Notes: generated by a model not told the origin, from the letters alone. Positions 33,726-44,984 are shown, counted from the first letter of the stretch. The stretch is 64,000 nucleotides of DNA from JACMJL01 sp963791805 (GCA_963791805.1 CAWBTU010000003.1:806001-870000); one strand, 5' to 3'. Numbers and translations: made by a program.

Positions 33726-34973
33726 ATGGCAATAATAAAGCCTTTTAAGGCTGTGAGACCTACAAAGGAGCTAGCAGAGAAGGTAGCTGCACTTCCATAT
33801 GATGTAATGAGTAGCGATGAAGCCTTTGAAATGGTTAAAGATAATCCGTATTCCTTTCTACATATTGATAAGGCAGAAATAGATTTAGATAGAAGCGTAG
33901 AACTATATGATAAGCAAGTATATGAAAAAGCAAGTAGTAACTTAAATAGAATGATTTCTGAGGGTGTGTTTTTTCAAGAAGAAAAACCTAAAATTTATAT
34001 ATATAGAATAGTAGAGAGTCAAAGATGCCAAACAGGTATAGTTGCATGTGCATCAATAGATGAGTACGAAAATAACAAAATTAAAAAACATGAACTAACA
34101 AGAGCGGACAAGGAAATAGATAGAATTAATCACGTAGATTATTGTGATGCAAATACTGGACCTATTTTTTTAGCTTATAGGTATAAGAAGGAAATAGATG
34201 ATATTGTAAGTGAAATAGTAAAAAATGAGCCAGAGTATAATTTTATCGCTGATGATGGGGTAACACATATAGTTTGGGTAATTGAGGATGATAAAGTAAT
34301 CGCAGATGTTTGCAATCATTTTAAAACTGTTGAAAATCTATATATAGCAGATGGGCACCATAGATCAGCTTCAGCAGCAAAAGTAGGTGAAATGCGAAGA
34401 AAAGAAAACCCTAATTATACAGGAGAAGAGGAATTTAATTATTTCCTTTCAGTACTATTCCCAGACATAGATTTATATATTATGGACTATAATAGAGTTG
34501 TAAAAGATTTAAACGGACTTTCAAAACAAGAATTTTTAGATAAAGTTTCGGAGAAGTTTGAAATTGCAGAGCATGAAGGAAAAGGTCCATCTAAGTCAAC
34601 TTGTAAAGGGAACTATGGTATGTATCTCGATGGAAAATGGTACAAACTAGCTGCAAAAGCGGAATTTTGTAATTTAGAGCATCCAGTAAAGAGTCTAGAT
34701 GTTTCAATACTTCAAGATAATTTATTATATCCAATATTAGGAATTGAAGATCCTAGAAAAGATAAACGAATTGATTTTGTTGGTGGCATAAGGGGACTAC
34801 GAGAATTAAGCCAAAGAGTTGATAGTGGTGAAATGAAGGTAGCTTTTTCAATGTTCCCAACAACAATTGAGGAATTAATGAATATTGCAGATGCTGGTGA
34901 GATTATGCCTCCTAAATCTACTTGGTTTGAACCTAAACCTAGAAGCGGATTGTTTGTACATAAATTAAAATAA
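33726..34973 (+). CDS. DUF1015 family protein
   Basis: A 415-residue protein starting IIKPFKAVRPTKELAEKVAA. It has LPYDVMSSDEA, IYRIVESQRCQTGIVACASI, IADGHHRSASAAKVGEMRRK and a C-terminal MPPKSTWFEPKPRSGLF. The DGHHR motif resembles a ParB/sulfiredoxin-like nucleotide site. Function is unproven. In clostridia and other anaerobes it commonly follows the aminotransferase-serA pair, so a link to serine or one-carbon metabolism is plausible. An AAGGAGG site precedes it. Confidence 0.88.
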   Translation: MAIIKPFKAVRPTKELAEKVAALPYDVMSSDEAFEMVKDNPYSFLHIDKAEIDLDRSVELYDKQVYEKASSNLNRMISEGVFFQEEKPKIYIYRIVESQRCQTGIVACASIDEYENNKIKKHELTRADKEIDRINHVDYCDANTGPIFLAYRYKKEIDDIVSEIVKNEPEYNFIADDGVTHIVWVIEDDKVIADVCNHFKTVENLYIADGHHRSASAAKVGEMRRKENPNYTGEEEFNYFLSVLFPDIDLYIMDYNRVVKDLNGLSKQEFLDKVSEKFEIAEHEGKGPSKSTCKGNYGMYLDGKWYKLAAKAEFCNLEHPVKSLDVSILQDNLLYPILGIEDPRKDKRIDFVGGIRGLRELSQRVDSGEMKVAFSMFPTTIEELMNIADAGEIMPPKSTWFEPKPRSGLFVHKLK

Positions 34974-34986
34974 AGTATTTATTATT

Positions 34987-35030
34987 AAGGATGAGAGAAT
35001 TGTGTTTATTCTCCATTCTTTTTTATTTTT
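34987..35030 (+). terminator. Terminator after the DUF1015 gene
   Basis: AAGGATGAGAGAAT pairs with ATTCTCCATTCTT (minor bulge) and is followed by TTTTATTTTTT. It overlaps the start of the next open frame. Confidence 0.7.
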
Positions 35031-35238
35031 TGTGGATTTTGCAAAAAAAATATATTTTGATAACAAAAAAATCTTGATTCCACATGAACATTTAGTTGAT
35101 AGGAAGTACCTATCACTTAGGTTAGGTACTTCCACTGTTAATGTTAATAGCAAAGCCAATATATATATTGACTTTGCATATAATGTTTTATATAAAGCTA
35201 AAGATAGTGGTAGAAGCTGCGTGAGAACAAACAGTTAA
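35031..35238 (+). pseudogene. Remnant of a GGDEF (diguanylate cyclase) C-terminus
   Basis: The last 50 codons read HEHLVDRKYLSLRLGTSTVN and then IDFAYNVLYKAKDSGRSCVR, clearly the C-terminal end of a GGDEF domain (normally ...SIGVA...ADxALYxAKxxGRN). The GG[DE]EF active site and all upstream parts are missing. The 5' part of the open frame (from 35002) overlaps the terminator above. It ends against the convergent methyltransferase gene. Confidence 0.6.
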
Positions 35239-36443
35239 TCATCTTCAAAGCTTATATCATCGTTAAGATAAGAATATAAAGCTGGATAAATGTTTAAACT
35301 ACTCATCAAGTCCATATATTCTGTCATAGCCTGCTCGTCTTCTTCCCGTACTTTAATAGCACGAATCATTAAATTTTTAGGAGTTTCTAGTGGCGAAATA
35401 TATTCTACAGCTGATACATCATAACCTTTTGCCTCTAGCATCATAGAACGCATACCATCAGTCAAAATATCAGCCATTCTAGTTTTAAATACTCCATGCT
35501 TTAAAATTTCCTTGAAGGGTGAATAAGAGTATTGATTTAGAAGTTCTCTGTGACAACAAGGAACAGCTATAATAACATCAGACCCAACTTTGATACCAAG
35601 GGATAATGCCATATCTGTTGCGGTATCGCAGGCATGTAGCGATAATACTACATGTATTTTTTTTGTAGGTTTATAGCTATGTATATCTAGAGCATGAAAT
35701 TCCATATTTCTATAATTAAGATTTAGAGACATTTTCTTTGAAGCTTCAATTACAGCTTCAGAGTGATCCAGTCCAATAAAGTGACATCTCATTTTTTTAA
35801 CTTCTGTAAGATAGTAGTTCAGTACAAACGTTAAGTAAGATTTTCCGCATCCGCAATCTAATATATTTATAGTAGTATTTTTAGGTAATGAATCTAAAGC
35901 CCCTTCCAATAGTTCTACATAATGATCAATTTGATTATATTTTCGTATTTTATCATTCTTAATTTTGCCTTCTTTTGTCATAATACCAATTTCTTTTAGT
36001 AGAGAATCTGCCTTACCAACTTTAATATAGTAATTTCTATTCAATAAGGTTGAAGTCTCAAGGGCATTATGATTTTCTGAAGCTTCTTTAATTTCAGACT
36101 TTTCTTTAATTTCAAGGTTTGTCATCTTTACATTCTTGTTATCGGCACTTATAAGTATGTTAGAACCTCTCTCCCTATAGATAACAGAAAGGGCTTCGTA
36201 TTTTTCTGCCTCCTCCAGTATTTTTGAAAATAAGTTCTCAAGACTATAATCTTCAGTTTTACCATTGAAATTATACTTAATTATATTATTTTCAAAGGTA
36301 CCAACCCCTCTAAATTCTTTAAGTCCAGCAACAAAAGTAACGTTGACACCTTTAAATATAGAAGAATTTTCATCAAATCTGTTTCTAAGTCCCAGTAAGA
36401 ACAAATTGAGTTTGCTTATATTTTGTTTATTCATTTTAAACAC
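35235..36443 (-). CDS. Class I SAM-dependent methyltransferase (Methyltransf_32-like)
   Basis: A 402-residue protein. The N-terminal ~170 residues have no recognised domain. A Rossmann methyltransferase follows, with the SAM motif ILDCGCGKSYLTFVLNYYL, acidic GLDHSEAVIE, and VVLSLHACDTATDMAL, which is typical of Methyltransf_32/METTL25-like proteins. The substrate is unknown, perhaps RNA. It could start at a GTG (36443) or the ATG three codons later. It is convergent with the GGDEF remnant. Confidence 0.82.
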   Translation of the reverse strand: MFKMNKQNISKLNLFLLGLRNRFDENSSIFKGVNVTFVAGLKEFRGVGTFENNIIKYNFNGKTEDYSLENLFSKILEEAEKYEALSVIYRERGSNILISADNKNVKMTNLEIKEKSEIKEASENHNALETSTLLNRNYYIKVGKADSLLKEIGIMTKEGKIKNDKIRKYNQIDHYVELLEGALDSLPKNTTINILDCGCGKSYLTFVLNYYLTEVKKMRCHFIGLDHSEAVIEASKKMSLNLNYRNMEFHALDIHSYKPTKKIHVVLSLHACDTATDMALSLGIKVGSDVIIAVPCCHRELLNQYSYSPFKEILKHGVFKTRMADILTDGMRSMMLEAKGYDVSAVEYISPLETPKNLMIRAIKVREEDEQAMTEYMDLMSSLNIYPALYSYLNDDISFEDD

Positions 36444-36629
36444 CGTGAACCTTTCTTTAATAAGTATAATAGAATAAATGTAATAGGATAATTTATAGAT
36501 ATAATATTTTTTAATTATTACACAAAGAATAATATTAGGGTAACAATTTTATATACTAAATATTTCACATGATATCTATAAACATATTTTAAAGGATAGA
36601 GTATAAAAATAAAAGACTAAACAAAAATG

Positions 36630-36730
36630 TTTTGCCTAAGAAGACCCGGGACATTCTTCAGCTCCGAAGGCTTTCTATAAAGAGAAGAGTGTCCCGCCGC
36701 CTGCAGAAGACAGACTGAAGAATTAAGATA
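36630..36730. repeat. Repeat family 1, copy h
   Basis: TTTGCCTAAGAAGACCCGGG start, arms GGGACATTCTTC and GAAGAGTGTCCC, tail CCGCCTGCAGAAGACAG and GAAGAATTAAGATA. Confidence 0.87.
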
Positions 36731-36777
36731 GCATAGAAAGCATCTATCATAAAAGAATAAAAAAGCAACTCAAGATA

Positions 36778-36877
36778 TTTTGCCCAAGAACCCCCGAGAC
36801 ACGATTCACCTTCGAAGGCTATCCCTAAAGAGAAGAGTGTCCCGCTGCCTGCAGAAGACAACTGAAGGATTAATATA
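36778..36877. repeat. Repeat family 1, copy i
   Basis: TTTTGCCCAAGAACCCCCG start, CCTTCGAAGGCT loop palindrome, GAAGAGTGTCCCGC right arm, tail CTGCCTGCAGAAGACA and GAAGGATTAATATA. Together with copy h it fills the gene-free space 36478-36950. Confidence 0.87.
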
Positions 36878-36965
36878 ACATAAAAACATCACTATATTAA
36901 AGAAATAAAAAATATTATGCTATAATAAAAATATATTTACTGAACAACTTATGGGAGGTAATAAA

Positions 36966-37910
36966 ATGATAATTGGCAGTTTTGTTAATATTGAATTGAC
37001 CAATGGAAGTTATGTGGTAAAGAGCAAAAATGAAATAGCCATTGGAGAATTTGTAATAATAGAGTGCTCAAAGAGTAACAATAGCTGTACATTTAGAATA
37101 GTATTTAATAAAAGTGAAGAAAAATCTCAATACTTAAACGATGCTTTGGAATGTTTTATTAAACACTTTTTCATGGATTTAGATGTTAATAAGATTAATC
37201 TTTTAGTACGGGAAGATTTTCACTTACAGCCTTTTGTCAATGCTAACTTCCATCTTGAAGGGATACTTACAAACAATGTGATTTACCAAGAGGAATATCT
37301 AACAGAGTTTTTGTTTGGGATAGATATTGATACCTATAATAAATTAAATAGAAGTAGAATTGTTACTTTAAAGGGAAAGAATATTGAACTAAAAGTATTA
37401 ATGCCTGAAGATGCTAGTGAGGTTTTGAGTTATTATATTAGAAATGAAGCCCATCTACAACCTTATGAGCCATTACGAAATCAAAATTTTTATACAATTG
37501 AAGAACAGAAAAAAAATATCGGTGAAAATTATATTCAATTTTTAAATGGTACGTCTATTTCTTTTGGCATTTTTAGGACTGGTAACTTAATAGGAAAAAT
37601 TCAAATAACCAATATTCTTTTGGGGGCATTTAGAAATGCATTTATAGGATATTCAATTGATGAAAGAGAACAAGGTAAGGGTTATATGAAAGAAGCTTTA
37701 AGAATAGTTTCAAATTATGCTTTCGATGAAATGGAGCTTCATAGGCTAGAGGCATCAACTTTAGTAGATAATATAAAATCAAAAGCTGTGCTTAAAGCTT
37801 GTGGTTTTAAAGAAATAGGCATAAGTGAAAAATACTTGTTTATTAACGGTGTTTGGCAGGATCATAGCATTTTTTATAGTATAAGGGAAAATTGGCGTGC
37901 AAATACTTAA
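36966..37910 (+). CDS. GNAT N-acetyltransferase (RimJ/RimL-like) with N-terminal extension
   Basis: A 314-residue protein. Residues ~1-120 form an unrecognised N-terminal domain. A RimJ/RimL-type GNAT domain follows from about 135, with IGYSIDEREQGKGYMKEALR (acetyl-CoA loop), FDEMELHRLEASTLVDNIKS and VLKACGFKEIGISEKY. Such enzymes acetylate protein N-termini or small amines; the target is unknown. The ATG at 36966 has GGGAGG upstream. Confidence 0.85.
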   Translation: MIIGSFVNIELTNGSYVVKSKNEIAIGEFVIIECSKSNNSCTFRIVFNKSEEKSQYLNDALECFIKHFFMDLDVNKINLLVREDFHLQPFVNANFHLEGILTNNVIYQEEYLTEFLFGIDIDTYNKLNRSRIVTLKGKNIELKVLMPEDASEVLSYYIRNEAHLQPYEPLRNQNFYTIEEQKKNIGENYIQFLNGTSISFGIFRTGNLIGKIQITNILLGAFRNAFIGYSIDEREQGKGYMKEALRIVSNYAFDEMELHRLEASTLVDNIKSKAVLKACGFKEIGISEKYLFINGVWQDHSIFYSIRENWRANT

Positions 37911-38092
37911 CTACTTATCCGGGTGTATCAATAGGCAAATATGAAAGATATATGTAACATTAACGAGCATTTCTATATAAAGGCTCATGTAGTACTAGAA
38001 TTTTAAAAGGTTTTAGCTTTTTTACATGGTATTATATAAAAGCACCTTAGGTAAACGCTTTGAAAGATATTTGAAAAACTTTAAAAAAAATG

Positions 38093-38143
38093 TTGACAAG
38101 TAGTTTTCCAGGTGATATGATATAAAAGCTGTCAGATGACAGC
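38093..38143 (+). promoter_or_regulatory. rrn operon 1 promoter with start-site palindrome
   Basis: -35 TTGACA (38093-38098), 17-bp spacer, -10 TATGAT (38116-38121), then the perfect palindrome GCTGTCAGATGACAGC (38128-38143) at the start of the transcript. Confidence 0.85.
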
Positions 38144-38155
38144 AAAACAACAAAT

Positions 38156-38168
38156 TGGTCTTTGAAAA
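38156..38168 (+). promoter_or_regulatory. boxA-like antitermination site, operon 1 leader
   Basis: TGGTCTTTGAAAA resembles the rrn boxA, and a similar TGTTCTTTGAAAA recurs before 23S (40119-40131). The same pair is present in operon 2 (about 56527 and 58343). Confidence 0.55.
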
Positions 38169-38343
38169 TTAAACAGAGGTAAATAAATATAAACCAGCAA
38201 TTCTGTCTGAAACAATAGTTTCTTAAAACTTTTAGTTTTGAAAAACGGAAAGTTTCAGATAAAATAAGTAAATGTCAAAGTTTACTTAGAGTTTTAGTAT
38301 GCTACTTCGGTAGTAGACCAAAATTTGAGCTATTCAAACTTTT

Positions 38344-39855
<1,512 letters not shown>

Positions 39856-39954
39856 TCGATGCAAAGGGTTTAACCTTTGTAAAAGAGAGTCTATTAGATT
39901 CTCAAGACACAGCTGGACATTTACTTTATCTCTGTTTAATTTTGAAAGACCAAG

Positions 39955-39978
39955 GACTAACTCCGGTTAGTCTTTTTT
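39955..39978 (+). terminator. Terminator-like hairpin inside the 16S-23S spacer of operon 1
   Basis: Stem GACTAAC / GTTAGTC with TCCG loop, followed by six T. It is absent from the operon 2 spacer. Confidence 0.6.
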
Positions 39979-40049
39979 ACTGTAGCAAACTTAGTTTGTA
40001 AGTAAATCTTTCAATAAAGGATTAAATTAGGCGCTTTTGTAATTTATTG

Positions 40050-40078
40050 TTGACACATATAATTATACGTGTTAATAT
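40050..40078 (+). promoter_or_regulatory. Promoter inside the 16S-23S spacer of operon 1
   Basis: -35 TTGACA, 17-bp spacer, -10 TAATAT, about 160 bp before 23S and after the terminator-like hairpin. It is absent from the operon 2 spacer. There is no tRNA in either spacer. Confidence 0.65.
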
Positions 40079-40733
40079 GATTAAGCGACTTCGGTCCTAG
40101 CGCTATTTAAGCGCGAATTGTTCTTTGAAAATTGCACAAGAAAGTTAAAGTAAAGTAGACATTATATGTCTATGTTTCTGATGTAAAAGTTAGATTTAGA
40201 TAATAGACTAGTTATCGCTGATGAAATCTATTATCGATATAAAAGGTCAAGCTACAAAGGGCGTACGGAGAATGCCTTGGCACCAGAAGCCGATGAAGGA
40301 CGCGATAAGCTGCGATAAGCTTCGGGTAGGCGCAAATAGCCTGTGATCCGGAGATTTCCGAATGGGGTAACCCAGTATGCTAACGCATATTATCCTATAC
40401 TCAATACATAGGTATAGGAAGGTACACTCGGGGAACTGAAACATCTAAGTACCCGAAGGAAGAGAAAGAAAAATCGATTTCCTGAGTAGCGGCGAGCGAA
40501 ACGGAAAGAGCCCAAACCGGAAACTTGTTTCCGGGGTTGTGGACAGATCATTAACGGTGAGCGTTTTTAGCTGAAGAGAACTGGAAAGTTCCATCATAGT
40601 GGGTAATAATCCCGTAGGCGAAAAGAACTAACATTAGATCTGATCCAGAGTACCACGAGACACGTGAAACCTTGTGGGAAACAGGGAGGACCACCTCCCA
40701 AGGCTAAATACTAACTGGTGACCGATAGTGAAG

Positions 40734-40765
<32 letters not shown>

Positions 40766-41445
40766 GGAAGGGGAGTGAAATAGAACCTGAAACCGTATGC
40801 CTACAACCGATCATAGCACTTTAAAGTGTGGTGATGTGCTTTTTGTAGAACGAGCCAGCGAGTTACGATATGTAGCAAGGTTAAGTACTTATGGTACGGA
40901 GCCGAAGGGAAACCAAGTCTGAATAGGGCGACTAGTTGCATGTCGTAGACCCGAAACCGGGTGACCTATCCATGGACAGGATGAAGCGGAAGTAAAATTT
41001 CGTGAAGGTCCGAACCCGTTGGTGTTGAAAAACCATGGGATGAGCTGTGGATAGCGGAGAAATTCCAATCGAACTCGGAGATAGCTGGTTCTCCTCGAAA
41101 TAGCTTTAGGGCTAGCGTCGATTAACTGAGTAATGGAGGTAGAGCACTGAATGAGCTAGGGGCTGACAACAGTTACTGAACTCTATCAAACTCCGAATGC
41201 CATTTACTTTTATTTCGGCAGTCAGACTGCGAATGATAAGATCCGTAGTCAAAAGGGAAACAGCCCAGATCATCAGCTAAGGTCCCAAAGTGTAAGTTAA
41301 GTGGAAAAGGATGTGGGATTTCTAAGACAACTAGGATGTTGGCTCAGAAGCAGCCACTCATTAAAAGAGTGCGTAATAGCTCACTAGTCGAGAGATCCCG
41401 CGCCGAAGATGTCCGGGGCTAAAACTTACCACCGAAGCTATGGAT

Positions 41446-41751
41446 AGTAGAAGTCAGATGTGAGAAGTTAGATGTGAGAATAATTGGAGGTCAAGAAGAA
41501 ATTGATAAAAGGGTTTAGAGATTTAAGGATTTATCAAAAAGGATATGAATTAAATCTAAAAGTACATAAAATATCAATGAAATTGAAGTTTTGTTAGATA
41601 TCATATTTGATTTAGAATATATAGATGAAAGAATCCATGAGGAAATGTCAAAGGAATATGTTGAATTAGGAAAACAAATATATTCAACAATTCAAAAATG
41701 GCATAAGAGTGAAAATCTCTAACCTCTAACTTCTGACATCTGACTTCTACT
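41446..41751 (+). other. 23S rRNA intervening sequence (IVS) in the helix-45 region
   Basis: The insertion replaces the short hairpin tip (TAACGTATTTATACG) seen in the operon 2 gene between GAAGCTATGGAT and GGTAGAGGAG, corresponding to E. coli helix 45 (about 1170). It is bounded by long inverted repeats: AGTAGAAGTCAGATGTGAGA and onward on the left, TCTGACATCTGACTTCTACT on the right, together about 30 bp of stem. Such IVS are excised by RNase III without religation. Confidence 0.9.
41502..41722 (+). pseudogene. Decayed S23/IVS-encoded four-helix-bundle protein
   Basis: TTG at 41502 after GGAGG (41486-41490) reads LIKGFRDLRIYQKGYELNLK then VHKISMKL and stops at 41595. In another frame LDIIFDLEYIDERIHEEMSK and YVELGKQIYSTIQKWHKSEN run to a stop at 41720. 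The first piece matches the start of S23-type IVS proteins and the second their C-terminal helix. The middle ~45-50 residues are deleted and the frames do not join. Confidence 0.75.
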
Positions 41752-42167
41752 ATGGTAGAGGAGCATCCTGTATGGGCAGAAGCTATACCGTAAGGAGTGG
41801 TGGACTGTACAGGAGAGAGTATGCTGGCATAAGTAGCGAGAAAAGAGTGAGAATCTCTTTGGTCGAAAACCTAAGGTTTCCTGAGGAAGGCTCGTCCGCT
41901 CAGGGTTAGTCGGGGCCTAAGCTGAGGCCGAAAGGCGTAAGTGATGGACAATCGGTTGATATTCCGATACCACCAGCGTCCGTTTGAGAAATGGAGTGAC
42001 GCAGAAGGATAGGATGTGCACACTATTGGATGTGTGTCTAAGCATTTAGTCAGATTAGACAGGAAAATCCGTTTAATTAATGATGAGGTGTGATGGGGAA
42101 AAGCTCTTAGAGCTTAAGTATCTGATTCCACACTGCCAAGAAAAGCTTCTATCGAGGATTATGGTGC

Positions 42168-42211
<44 letters not shown>

Positions 42212-42233
42212 ACCAGCGGAAGAATTATTGTTA

Positions 42234-42267
<34 letters not shown>

Positions 42268-42427
42268 GAAGGGGTGCCTCTCTATGAGAGGCCGCAGAGA
42301 ATAGGCCCAAGCAACTGTTTAACAAAAACACAGGTCTCTGCTAAAGCGAAAGCTGAAGTATAGGGGCTGACGCCTGCCCGGTGCTGGAAGGTTAAGGGGA
42401 TCACTTAGTGTAAGCGAAGGTGTGAAC

Positions 42428-42488
<61 letters not shown>

Positions 42489-42774
42489 AGGTAAGTTCTG
42501 ACCCGCACGAATGGCGTAATGACTTGGGCACTGTCTCAACAATAAATCCGGCGAAATTGTAGTGCAAGTGAAGATGCTTGCTACCCGCGATTGGACGGAA
42601 AGACCCCGTAGAGCTTTACTGTAGCTTAGCATTGAATTTCGGTATTGTCTGTACAGGATAGGTGGGAGACTTGGAAACAGGGTCGTCAGGCTCTGTGGAG
42701 TCATCCTTGGGATACCACCCTGGCAGTACTGAGGTTCTAACCGGTCACCATGAAACTGGTGACGGGACATTGTT

Positions 42775-42806
<32 letters not shown>

Positions 42807-42903
42807 AAAAATGTAACGGAGGCGCCCAAAGGTTCCCTCAGAACGGTTGGAAATCGTTCGTAGAGTGCAAAGGCAGAAGGGAGCCTGACTGCGACACATA
42901 CAA

Positions 42904-42934
<31 letters not shown>

Positions 42935-43016
42935 TCCGGTGGTTCCTCGTGGGAGGGCCATCGCTCAACGGATAAAAGCTACCTCGGGGATAACAGGCTG
43001 ATCTCCCCCAAGAGTC

Positions 43017-43074
<58 letters not shown>

Positions 43075-43075
43075 T

Positions 43076-43160
<85 letters not shown>

Positions 43161-43184
43161 TCGCGGGCGTAGGAAATTTGAAGG

Positions 43185-43218
<34 letters not shown>

Positions 43219-43501
43219 CAACCTCTGGTGCACCAGTTGTCACGCCAGTGGCATCGCTGGGTAGCTATGTTGGGACGGGATAAACGCTGAAAGCATCTAA
43301 GCGTGAAGCCCACCCTAAGATGAGATTTCCCATAACGGCGTACGTAAGTAAGTTAGTAAGACCCCTGGAAGAACACCAGGTTGATAGGTTAGAGGTGTAA
43401 GCACAGCAATGTGTTCAGCTGACTAATACTAATAGGTCGAGGGCTTGACCAATAATCTTTAACTTTTTCTTGTGCAATTTTCAGAGAATAATATTCTCTT
43501 A

Positions 43502-43618
43502 TCTGGTGATTATGGCGTTAAGGGTAACACCCCTTCCCATACCGAACAGGTCGGTTAAGCCTTATCGCGCCAATGGTACTGCAGGGGAGGCCCTGTGGGA
43601 GAGTAGGTTGTTGCCAGA
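43502..43618 (+). rRNA. rrf: 5S ribosomal RNA, operon 1
   Basis: 117 nt, TCTGGTGATTATGGCGTTAA to GGTTGTTGCCAGA. Compared with operon 2 it reads CACCCC...ACAGGTCGG instead of CACCCG...ACACGACGG, including a likely compensatory pair swap in helix III. Confidence 0.96.
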
Positions 43619-43622
43619 TTAT

Positions 43623-43698
43623 GGTTCACTAGCTCAGTTGGTAGAGCACATGACTTTTAATCATGGTGTCCCGGGTTCGATTCCCGGGTGAGCCACCA
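43623..43698 (+). tRNA. tRNA-Lys (anticodon TTT)
   Basis: 76 nt; acceptor GGTTCAC / GTGAGCC, anticodon loop CTTTTAA, T arm CCGGGTTCGATTCCCGG, encoded CCA. It is the last gene of rrn operon 1. Confidence 0.97.
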
Positions 43699-43700
43699 GA

Positions 43701-43730
43701 AAACCTAAGCATCTATGCTTAGGTTTTTTA
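43701..43730 (+). terminator. Terminator of rrn operon 1
   Basis: Stem AAACCTAAGC / GCTTAGGTTT with a 6-nt loop, followed by T-rich sequence. Confidence 0.88.
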
Positions 43731-43860
43731 ATTTTTTGTACTGATGCAAAAACAATGTTTTATATTGAAATTAGATTGTTAAGAAAACTATGGATGCGCT
43801 TTGAATTAGCACAGTATTTAACAATAGAATGGTGTTTTATGGTATTCAAATGATAGAGTG

Positions 43861-43888
43861 TTGTTTTTATATAAAAATATGATAGAAT
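43861..43888 (+). promoter_or_regulatory. Promoter of the amidase gene
   Basis: -35 TTGTTT, 16-bp spacer, -10 TAGAAT, 30 bp before the ATG. Confidence 0.45.
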
Positions 43889-43917
43889 GAACATAGTTTA
43901 AATAGGGGTGATTTAAT

Positions 43918-44850
43918 ATGAAGAATAAATATATAATTAGTGTTTTTATGATAACGATTGTAATGCTTTTAGGAGCTTGTGGATCAGGAAGCAGCACTTC
44001 AAAGACAAGTAGTAAAACTGAGAAAGCTAAAGAACAGGTTAAAGTTGAAGCAAAGGTAGAGGATAAAAATACTGATTTAACTGCTAAAGAAAGTTCCCAA
44101 GCAAAGACTAGTGAAGAGGTTAAGAAAACAACTGAAACTACGACGTCACCAGTGGCAACACCACCAGTAGCAACAGCTCCAGTTCAAAAAACGCAACCAG
44201 TAATTAATCCAGTAAGTGTAGGCAAAAACAAGATTATAGTAATCGATCCAGGTCATGCAAACAGATCTAATATGGAAACAGAGCCATTATCTCCAGGTTC
44301 ATCAGTTATGAAGATAAAAGATGGTGGTGGTGCGGAGGGAATAACAACAAAAACACCAGAATATTTAGTTAATATGAAGGTTTCACTTAAATTGAAAAAC
44401 CTATTAGAGACTGCTGGCTATAAGGTTGTTATGACTAAAACAGATAATTCCTTAAGTTTAGGCAATGTTGATAGAGCCAATATAGGTAATAACGCAAATG
44501 CAAGTTTAGTAATAAGAATACATGCTGATTCAAGTGATAACACTGGAGTTACTGGGGCATCAATGCTTGTTCCGGCAGCTATAAATGATGGAACTAAAGC
44601 GATACATGATGAAAGCACAAGATGCGGAACTATAGTATTAAATACACTTACAAATGAAGTAGGGATGAAAAATAGGGGAGTAGTAGAACATAGTGATATG
44701 ACGGGATTTAATTGGTCAAAGGTACCAGTTATTCTTATAGAAATGGGATTTTTGTCGAATAGTAATGAAGATGTACTCTTAAGTTCTGATGAATATGAGA
44801 ATAAATTAGCAAAGGGACTTTTCGATGGGATTAAGTCAACAGGTTTATAG
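43918..44850 (+). CDS. N-acetylmuramoyl-L-alanine amidase (Amidase_3), lipoprotein
   Basis: A 310-residue protein with a lipoprotein signal (MKNKYIISVF..., lipobox LLGAC). A Ser/Thr/Lys/Pro-rich linker follows (about 25-105), then an Amidase_3 domain (about 106-310). Zinc and catalytic residues are visible in VIDPGHANRS, KTPEYLVNMK, LVIRIHADSS and ILIEMGFLSN. It would cleave the bond between muramic acid and the stem peptide at the outer membrane face. It is monocistronic and precedes the pilus operon. Confidence 0.92.
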   Translation: MKNKYIISVFMITIVMLLGACGSGSSTSKTSSKTEKAKEQVKVEAKVEDKNTDLTAKESSQAKTSEEVKKTTETTTSPVATPPVATAPVQKTQPVINPVSVGKNKIIVIDPGHANRSNMETEPLSPGSSVMKIKDGGGAEGITTKTPEYLVNMKVSLKLKNLLETAGYKVVMTKTDNSLSLGNVDRANIGNNANASLVIRIHADSSDNTGVTGASMLVPAAINDGTKAIHDESTRCGTIVLNTLTNEVGMKNRGVVEHSDMTGFNWSKVPVILIEMGFLSNSNEDVLLSSDEYENKLAKGLFDGIKSTGL

Positions 44851-44984
44851 TGATAAGTGACTATAATAAGTGGTCTAATTGTAGACTTCTTATAAAATAA
44901 GTATAATTTGTTAAAAAATTAATAAAAATTTAATAGAAATTTAATAGAAAAGGGAATAAATAATTACAATAAATTACAAATGTT

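Noticed and set aside
35002..35238. 78-codon frame as a real gene
   Set aside because: Its first part is the terminator of the DUF1015 gene and it has no ribosome site; only the GGDEF-like end is protein-like.
36658..36861. 67-codon minus-strand open frame
   Set aside because: It is formed by the two hairpin repeats h and i and lacks a ribosome site.
41446..41751. Insertion in 23S as a self-splicing intron or insertion sequence
   Set aside because: There is no group I/II core, homing nuclease or transposase; the stem-bounded position in helix 45 and the S23-like remnant fit an IVS.
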